NCBI GenBank assembly: GCA_027422505.1
Contig: JAPQWV010000017.1
Span: 18,973,501-19,037,500, forward strand
Direction: 5' to 3'
Length of the DNA: 64,000 nt
Origin: Craterostigma plantagineum
Lineage: Eukaryota > Streptophyta > Magnoliopsida > Lamiales > Linderniaceae
A program made the translations under genes and the position numbers. The notes beneath the pieces were generated by a model. That model had not been told where the DNA came from. It did not search any database and saw only the letters and a list, made by a program, of their open reading frames with translations. This document shows positions 56,802 to 64,000 of the stretch, one piece after another. Numbering within the stretch: position 1 is the first letter of the stretch; each line of letters opens with the position of its first letter.

Positions 56802-58019
56802 AATCGAGGGTTGGAATGTTAGATATGGAGTCGCGGCTTGGATTAGACGACCGTTTTTGGATGTTTTCTGGGCTGCCGCTCTTGAGTTTCTTCTATGACA
56901 TTTCGTCGAACACCTAAAGTGCGTATAGCCATAAGCATGGCCATCGGCTACCTTAGCCTCGCCGTCAACGACCAATCGACCACCTGAACATCACCGGCGA
57001 GGCGACAACGACCATCCATCCAGATCTGCTGTTACGGGAGCAGAAAAGGCTCAAGACGATGATGTTGGTGAAGAAGACGCGAGGGGAACGACCACAAGTC
57101 CCAATCCCTGACCCCTTGAGGCCGAGCAGCCGTGACCATGGCTGTCGCATCTGGAGGCCAACCGCCGCGGCCACTGCTCCGGTCACCGGTGACGTCCTCG
57201 CCGGAAATCACGCCTCGGGATTGGGTAGTAAGTTTTCTAACTTTTGGGGTGCTGAGTTGAATTATAGAAACTATGAGGTTAATTCTGTTATTTCCCTTGG
57301 GATCAAATGTTGCGAGATCTGAAATGTGGGGGGCAAAAGGGAATTTTAATAATATTTAGGGTACTGTAGTTATTTTGCCTAGGGTTTCTAATGGGCTTGG
57401 ATTAATTTTTTGGGTTGCGAGAATTAATTGGCCGCTAGCCCAGTTGGTCTCCGGCAGGACTCTCAAAAGGTACAGCCAAGTACAGACAGACTACTACTGT
57501 CAGACTGACATACCCTCTGTTTGACCATAATGTTCCCCAACCAACATCCTCTGTGTGTTTCCTGGTCGGCTATAAACAGTTTCGTCCTTTTCAACACCCC
57601 GTGTCAGGATTAGCCGGGATTATGTACCTCCTCCGTACACTATCTTTGACCTCCAGCTTTTCCACTTAGCTACGGACCTCCGGCTTTCCTAGTCAGATTT
57701 CCTACTTAGCTACTGACCTTCAGCTTTCAGATCTCCTATTTAGCTTTTTGACTTAGCTACTGACCCCCAGTTTAGCCACCTCATATCTTGAAATATGACC
57801 TCTCTAGATCACCGAATTAGGAGGAATACTGGGCTAAGTGCTGAAATGTATTTGTCTAGGCTCACTTCTGACCTTCCATAACACATTGTCTCCACTATGC
57901 AGTTACTAAGTGATATATCATTATCATTTTTATCTCACGACTCTCATTGCATCTCCTGCATTGGAGTCCCTGTGGTTGTGGCTTTACAGATTGGCAGGTA
58001 TGTCGGTCCAGCTCTCCGC
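56802..58019. other. LARD interior, leader part without coding sequence
   Basis: GC-richer than the flanks. Frames at 56965-57322 are short and unrecognised. Repeated TTAGCTACTGACC and CCAGCTTT words at 57650-57780 lead into the arrays. Confidence 0.5.
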
Positions 58020-58480
58020 TGGCAACAGAAGCCCGTAAGCCCTGGCTTAAATCCAGACTGGAAGTGAAACCCCATAAGCCCTGAATTAGATCCGGGCTGG
58101 ATACGATGCCTCTAAGTTCCGACGTGGCTCCCGAAGGAGAAGGAGTCAATGAGTCCCAGCTCCGATCATAGGCAGGAAGAGAAGTCTATAAGCCCTGGCT
58201 TAGATCCAGGCTGGGAGCAAAACCCTGTAAGCCCTGGCGTAAATCCAGGCTGGGAGCGTATCCTATAAGCCGGCTTAGATCCAGGCCGGACACGAAGCCT
58301 CTAAGCTCGACTTGGCTCCAGATAGAAAATGAGGCCATAAGCCCTAGCTTCAGTCCTAAGCTGGAAAAGAAGCCTGTAAGCCATGGTTTAGACCCAGGCT
58401 GGAACAGAAGACCGTAAGCCCTGGCCTAAATCCAGGCTGGAAGCAAAACTCCGCAAGCCCTAGCTCAGATCCAGGCTGGA
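58020..58480. repeat. Tandem array 1 (AAGCCCTGGCTTAGATCCAGGCTGG)
   Basis: About eight to ten diverged units of 40-60 bp built from TAAGCCCTGGCTTA and ATCCAGGCTGGRA. CCCTGG/CCAGGC words give each unit weak hairpin potential. Confidence 0.85.
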
Positions 58481-58489
58481 AAAAGCTGC

Positions 58490-58960
58490 CCAGGTTCCGG
58501 ATTACTCCGGACTAGGACACCTGTTGGCGCGCGGAATAAAAAAGCCCAGGTTTCGGATTACTCCGGACTAGGATACATGTTCGCACTCATCGCGAAAAGC
58601 CGCTCAGGTTTCGGATTACTCCGGACTAGGACACCTGTTGGCGCGCGGAACAAAAAAGCCCAGGTTTCGGATTACTCCAGACTGGGACACCTGTTGGCAT
58701 CCATCGCGAGAAAGCCGCCCAGGTTTCGGATTACTCCGGACTAGGACACCTGTTGGCGCGCTGAACAAAAAGGCCCAGGTTTCGGATTACTCCGGACTAG
58801 GACACCTGTTGGCATCCATCGCGAGAAAGCCGCCCAGGTTCGGATTACTCCGGACTAAGACACCTGTTGGCGCGCTGAACAAAAAGGCCCAGGTTTCGGC
58901 TTACTCCGGACTAGGACACCTGTTGGCACTCAAAGCGAAAAACATGCCCAAGTTTCGAAG
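58490..58960. repeat. Tandem array 2, 57-bp period
   Basis: Eight units with GCCCAGGTTTCGGATTACTC and GACTAGGACACCTGTTGGC at near-constant 57-bp spacing (about 58498, 58555, 58612, 58668, 58725, 58782, 58838 and 58895). The linkers are mostly of two kinds, GCGCGCGGAAYAAAAA and ATCCATCGCGAGAAAGCC, and tend to alternate. The 113-codon frame at 58638 is the array translated, possible because 57 is a multiple of 3. Confidence 0.9.
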
Positions 58961-59099
58961 CATCCCAGGTGGGAGATAAAGCTCCTAGGCTCCGACTCGA
59001 TCCCCAAACAGAAGATCGAACTAGCCAATGCTGGCCGTATGAAAGGCCGAAGGTTCACCTGTACTCTATGAATCTGGTCAAAAGTAAAATCGACGTGTG

Positions 59100-60640
59100 T
59101 TGGACCGAGCTTACCTGGAGCTCCCCAGGTACACGTTTCCATTTACCAACTACTTCTTGAATGCAGATGTCGAATGCAAATCGCAATGGGATGTTCGGAA
59201 GAGCGTGCATGTGGAGCAGACATCTCCCGTAAGCAAACATCCAATGTACTGCAGTTTACGAAGAAGGTCTCACACAACTACTCAGGAGTAACAATGGGAA
59301 AACAGAAGTTGGTAAATTAAGGGTTACACTCTTCACGTACTTCGAATGTGCTGATAAACATCAACACAATCCGCAGTAGGGGGAGTGGTAGTAGTAAAGG
59401 TCCCCGCGGTGACAGAGAGGCAGACCACAACTACTTAAGGGAAAACATTCTTGCGATAAAGATAGGCTCCAGGTGGAAAGCTTAGCTGGTAGCCTACAGA
59501 CCTGGCGACGACGAGCCCCCAACCTATAAAATTGAAAGTGATGGGCGCTGGGTTCAACCTATAAAAATATCTCCCAGGTACATGTTTTAATATGCCCTTA
59601 ATCTTCTAGATAAAACTATCGGATGCGCATGTAGTAGGATGTTTGGAGGAAAGCGCAAGAGGCAGAAATGTCGCCCATAAGTAAACATCCAGAGCACTGC
59701 AATCTGCGAGATGGATCATCGTGGGTACTCAAAGTGCAACTTGCAAGGGAAGGATTGAGGTCGACAAATAAGGAGGCATACTCCTCACTTACTTCGAATG
59801 TGCTAACAAGCATCAGCACAATTCGAAATAGGGGGAGTGGAAAGTGGTAGTGGTACAGATCCGGACATTAACAGTAAAGTAGCTCATAGTACTTAAGAAG
59901 AAAAGGAGATAAGGGCAAAATGCAAAGAAAACATGTCACGAAGCCTCCAGGCCTTGACTCAGCTCCCAGGCTGGAAACAAGGCCCGTAGACCCAGCCTAA
60001 CTCCAGGTGGGTGCCTTCCTCGTCAGTCTGCGGACCTTGTGATGACGGGCATCCAATCCATGAAAACGAAACGCATCATGCCCGACTTAGGCGGATATCG
60101 TTCATGATGGGAGCTGGCTCTCGTCCAGCAGCAAAACCTCCCAAGAAGTAGTGCCGCATGAGAGCATCGAAGGCTCGATCCAGAACAGCTTTCATTGCCT
60201 TCTCCCTCTCCGCCAACAAGTCCTTAGCCTTACGTTCAATCATGCTTGCCTTCCTCCACGACCTGGTTCATATGGAATGCAAGCTCAGTCTCCTTGGTAG
60301 CAAGATTGGCTGCACTTGGCTCTTTTAAGTCTGGGCTCAACCGCAAGCTGGAAATGAGGCCCATAGGCCACAGCCTAGCTCCAGGTGGGGACATCCGCGG
60401 TTGATCTACGGACCTGGTGAAGACGAGCCCCCAAATCGCGGAAACGAAAGCGATGAGCGCCAAGTCTAGCCTTGGCGGACATCTTCCAGGTACACGTTTG
60501 AATATGCCAATAACCTTTCAGGTGAATGTTTGGATATGATGGCATCAGGAGGTCAGAAGGAAAGTGCATGAGGAGAGGATGTCGCCTAAGCTGGAAACGA
60601 ATATCATGAGCCCCGACCTAGCCCAGGCGGAAACTGTTCG
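59100..60640. repeat. ~450-500-bp diverged repeats in LARD interior
   Basis: Three related blocks begin with CCCAGGTACACGTTT-like text near 59123, 59573 and 60487. They carry AAACATCCARWGYACTGCA and AGGGGGAGTGGTAG words in the first two. Frames inside are not conserved. Confidence 0.7.
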
Positions 60641-60930
60641 GCGTTTACTATAGATCTACAGATCTGCCGATGGCAAGTCTCAAGACTATAAAACAGAAGG
60701 CAGTAAGCCCTAGCCTGTCCAGGTGACACTAACTTCCTAGCATTGATGTTTCGACTAGCCTTCTGTCGCAGGTTTCCAGATCAGCTTTCTGGCTCGGACC
60801 TCCATAAAACCAATGACAGGTCGCCAGAAGCGACACAGATCTCCCAGCTCCCGCACCATGAAAGGAGGGTGCAAAAAGGATAGTAAATAGCAAATATGGT
60901 AGCTAGCACGATGCAAGTACCACTAATGCT
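60640..60930. other. LARD interior, unique spacer
   Basis: No gene or tandem repeat recognised between the two repeat blocks. Confidence 0.4.
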
Positions 60931-61990
60931 GTCTGGTGCCCAAAGACCCAACCTAACTGTTGGGATATCAAAGTCCAGCTCCGCGCTGGCACCAGAAGAC
61001 CTAACCTAACTGTTGGGAAATTTAGGTCTAGCTCCGCGCTACCACAGAAGACCCAACCTAACTGACGGGATATCTACGCTGGCACCAGAAGACCCAACCT
61101 AACTGTTGGGATATCTATCAAAGTCCAGCTCCACGCTGGAACCAGAAGACCCAAACCTAACTGTTGGGATATCGAAGTCCAGCTCCGCGCTGGCACCAGA
61201 AGACCAACCTAACTGTTGGGATATCTAAGTTCAGCTCCATGCTGGCACAAAAGACCCAACCTAACTGTTAGGATATTTAAGTCCAGCTTCATGCTGGCAC
61301 AAAAGACCCAACCTAACTGTTGGGATACCTAAGTCTAGCCCCACGCTGGCACTCGGAAACCCCAACCTATCTGTTGGGATAGCCCAGCTCTGCGTTGGCT
61401 CGAGAAATCCAATCTATCTGGATTGAGACATCTAAGTCCAGCTCCGTGCTGGCACCAGAATGCTCAACCTACGTGTTGGGATATATAAGTCTAGCTCCGT
61501 GCTAGCACAGGAAACCCAATCCCTCTGGATGAATTGGGATATCTAAGTCCAGCTCCGTGCTGGCACAGAAGACCCAACCTAACTGTTGGGATATATAAGT
61601 CCGGCTCTACGCAGGCACGTGGAAACCCGATTGTCTATTCGGGAAATCTAAGTCCAGCTCCGCACTAGCACAGGAAACCCAACCTAACTGTTGGGATATC
61701 TATCTAAGTCCAGCTCCAGGCTGTCACGTAAAGACCCAACCTAACTATTGGGAAATCTAAATTCAGCTTTGCGCTGGCACGCGGAAACCCGACATGTCTG
61801 ATCGGGGCAGCTAAGTCCAGCTCCGTGCTGGCACACGAAGGCCTGACTTATCTGTTGGGAAATGTAAGTCCAGCTCCGTGCTGGCGCTGGGAAACCCAAT
61901 CTATCTAGATCGGGATATCTAAATCCAGCCACGCGCTGGCACCAGAAGACCTAACATATCTGTTGGATATCTAAGACAAGTTTGCTCCGT
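60930..61990. repeat. Tandem array 3, ~55-bp period, about 19 units
   Basis: Units read roughly AAGTCCAGCTCCGCGCTGGC, ACCAGAAGACCCAACC, TAACTGTTGGGATATCT. About 19 copies were counted by eye from 60960 to 61945, with base changes and length drift. CCCAAC...GTTGGG in most units forms a 6-bp stem with a CTAACT loop. A 63-codon minus-strand frame at 61741 is the array translated. Confidence 0.9.
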
Positions 61991-63003
61991 ATTTAAGACC
62001 CAACCTACATCATCGGAATATCCAAGTCAGTTCTAATCTGAGCAACACTTGACCCAAGGAAGCTTGGGCACAAGAAAGCTGGCCCGAGAAAGCCTCAAGG
62101 CTAGCACATATGGATAGGGAGGAACCACGGAGATCTGGAGAGTTGGAAGTTGAAGCAGGATTCCCCATGAACATTGACTCATTCAGGATGAAATTCAGAT
62201 TCGAAAGCGAAGTCTCCGTGCCTCCGCTCTTACTCTTATTCCGAACGCTTTAGCCCGGCTTTTTGCTCCTTCGCCAGCAGACTTCCAGCCTTACGCTGAT
62301 GAGCTACTCATGATCTGCCTCAGGCTTAGCTTATTCTTTAACTGCCTGATCGTGGTGTCCCTACACTTTAGCCACTCAACTAGCTCTCTTGGGGATGAGC
62401 CACGACCGAGGAACCAGCAGAGTGGACATCCCACTTACCTGAGAAGGTCGGCGAGATCCACAGCATTGTAACACAACCTCCACGCTAGCGCATGGAGGCC
62501 TGGCTCCAGCAGCAGGAGTTCTACATCAGTTCTCCATCGACAAAGAGACCGGATATATTCGATCAGAAGCCCAACTTCGAGCTGACGAACGAAGATCTGA
62601 TCTGTCTTGTCATGGTCCATAGATTACCAGCGATCGGGATCGTTGCCTCGCCCTGGTAAGGGAAACATGAGCTGTTCAATCCTGATTAATAAGGTCCAGC
62701 TCTATGCTGGTTGAGGTTCCCAAGTCCGACTCCAAGCTGCCCGCGCTCCGCCGACTTCTAAAGACCTTATCCATATGAACAGGATTTTCAAGTCCAACTT
62801 TCTACCAGCGAAAGGGACCGGCTCTACTGGGTTTCAATGATCAGCTTTCCATCAACATGTGAAGTCCTAAGCTGTTTGGGACTTCTTGGGCAACGGTAGG
62901 AAATGGCGGAAGGAATTCAAGGACACGCGAAGAGGAATGCCTTCTTAATAATACTCCAAGCTGCAATACTTAGCATATTGCAACTCAGAGTAGGGGGACT
63001 GGA
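61991..63003. other. LARD 3' interior with polypurine tract
   Basis: No recognised protein. Isolated CCAGCTCTATGCTGG-like words near 62697 are stray array units. AGTAGGGGGACTGGA at 62989-63003 is the polypurine tract adjoining the 3' LTR. Confidence 0.6.
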
Positions 63004-63635
63004 TGATAGGGGTGACCTATTCAGCATTCCTCCTGACCTGACGACCTACAAGGTACAGAGTAGGAGGTCGAGTCTGAAGGAGGCAAGGACCAGGTACGAG
63101 GTCCCACCAGAGGCAATGTACGAAGCTGATATTTGGAAGAGCTACGGAAATATCCCAGGAAGCTACGGAGCTATCCGAAAGGACCAGAAGAAGAGCACGG
63201 AAGAGCTACGGGAGCGTCCTGGAGACCTTACGAATGAGGACAGTATGAAACCCTAGACGCGTGAGTAGTATAAATAAGTGGCTTTTATCCACTGTAGATC
63301 ATCTTCCACACGCCCCACACACACTAACACACCAAGAACACACACACACATACCCTCTCTCCCTCTCTTTATCTTCTCTTTACTGTTTAGAGCTTAGAAT
63401 CACTTCTAAATATGAGAGAAGGCGAGCTTGAGTGTATAATATTCCTCCATTAATAATGAATATTCTCCGGCGGCCCGTGGACGTAGGATTCGCCCGAATC
63501 CGAACCACGTAAATCATCGTCTCTTTACTTTTCCGTCTCGTTCTTCATACATTCAACCACGATTTCATCCGAACCGACCCTCACCTTTATTTCCCGGACC
63601 ATAAATCTTGTTGATCGGGGTCGTTACCCGCATCA
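63004..63635 (+). repeat. 3' LTR of LARD-like element
   Basis: 632 bp; about 22 differences from the 5' LTR counted by eye, including a changed end (TTACCCGCATCA against TAACCCCGTATCA). Confidence 0.9.
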
Positions 63636-64000
63636 AGCCCATAAAGAAGAAAAGCCCATAATAAGGTACAGAATCAGATCTGGGAGAAAGGACCTGCGAA
63701 GATCCCCCGGATATAAGCATTATCCGGGCAAAGGAAGTAGGACTTTTGGGTATTCAAGGACGAAAGGACAGTGGAAAAGAAGGAGGAGAGTCACAGGGAC
63801 GCGTGTAAACTCATTATAGGAAGGTGCCACTGATCATAAAGCTGTAGCCGTCACAGAGATCCATCAATCCACAGTTTCCTGCTGTTCACAGTACCCTAGG
63901 GGTCACGTCCCTGAATTCCTGGAATTCTACATAGAAAAAGCTATTGGGAGCTGCTATAAAAGGAGGGACTTACAATTTTTCAGAACAACGATTATCATTC
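63636..64000. other. Possible start of another LTR, cut by window end
   Basis: Contains GCTATAAAAGGAGGGAC at about 63952, a strong TATA box preceded by LTR-like text (CACAGTTTCCTGCTGTTCAC). No coding frame. It may be a neighbouring LTR element or the element into which the LARD inserted. Confidence 0.4.

Larger units (their letters stand above)
56153..63635 (+). mobile_element. LARD-like non-autonomous LTR retrotransposon
   Basis: LTRs of 631 bp (56153-56783) and 632 bp (63004-63635), both starting TGATAGGGGTGACC and ending in TCA, about 96-97% identical. After two bases comes a PBS-like TGGCATCGTCTGTGG (56786 on), and a purine tract AGTAGGGGGACTGGA precedes the 3' LTR. The ~6.2-kb interior has no gag or pol and is built largely from tandem arrays, which is the definition of a large retrotransposon derivative. 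The flanks do not match (AACAC before, AGCCC after), so no target-site duplication is visible. The PBS style resembles Gypsy elements of the Tat type, so a Gypsy parent is likely. Confidence 0.85.

Noticed and set aside
58638..58979. 113-aa ORF with internal peptide repeats
   Set aside because: The 57-bp array period is a multiple of three, which keeps a frame open by chance. The unit drifts elsewhere in the array.
60930..61990. CRISPR-like array
   Set aside because: Units drift in sequence and length with no constant repeat/unique spacer pattern, and the array lies inside a plant LTR element.

Overview
This is a plant nuclear window, most likely from an AT-rich eudicot; I cannot fix the species. 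The evidence is interrupted genes with GT/AG introns (prohibitin), an intronless PLS-class PPR gene, a SIAMESE-RELATED (SMR) cell-cycle inhibitor, a plant histone H2B, and a dense layer of plant LTR retrotransposons and MITEs. Four host genes are clear: a type-II prohibitin (CDS 26379-28448, +), histone H2B (32002-32439, -), an E-class PPR protein (49881-51542, +) and an SMR-type CDK inhibitor (53119-53436, -). I found no tRNA, rRNA, CRISPR array or bacterial-type operon. The four genes show no joint pathway; their neighbourhood is shaped by transposons.

Layout. 1-4640: tandem and subterminal repeats, a Tourist-like MITE, a broken Copia-type gag gene and a (TA)n block with a strong hairpin. 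4648-25028: one Copia element on the minus strand (TSD TACAT, two ~230-bp LTRs, iMet PBS) whose polyprotein is broken by three later insertions. These are a palindromic chromovirus structure (5978-14051, TSD GCTTA), an LTR-like 1.36-kb insert (about 14893-16248), and a non-autonomous LTR element with gag remnants only (18822-24751, TSD AGAAG, LTRs ~98% identical). 25034-32560: prohibitin with a GC-rich hAT-type element just downstream, an LTR-like fragment, a Stowaway MITE and H2B. 32600-49880: Harbinger-type MITEs, an uncharacterised transcript-like region, ~440-bp tandem repeats split by a 3.27-kb solo LTR (TSD AGTAA), a LINE 3' end, a hAT MITE (TSD TCCCAAAT) and a 2.96-kb solo LTR (TSD AAACT). 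49881-56150: PPR and SMR genes with ordinary intergenic DNA. 56153-63635: a LARD-like non-autonomous element with 631/632-bp LTRs and internal satellite-like arrays, followed by what may be the start of another LTR.

The most unusual object is 5978-14051. It is a Tekay/Del-like chromovirus insertion whose two LTRs lie in inverted orientation, so that both outer ends are U5 ends and both abut the same 5-bp target-site duplication. Its two arms are near-identical in R/U5 but clearly diverged in U3 and pol. That pattern suggests a chimeric cDNA built on two different genomic RNAs and then integrated as a palindrome. Three related LTRs in the window also share a stem-loop over a canonical splice-donor sequence and a downstream acceptor-like site, which suggests an intron embedded in the LTR.
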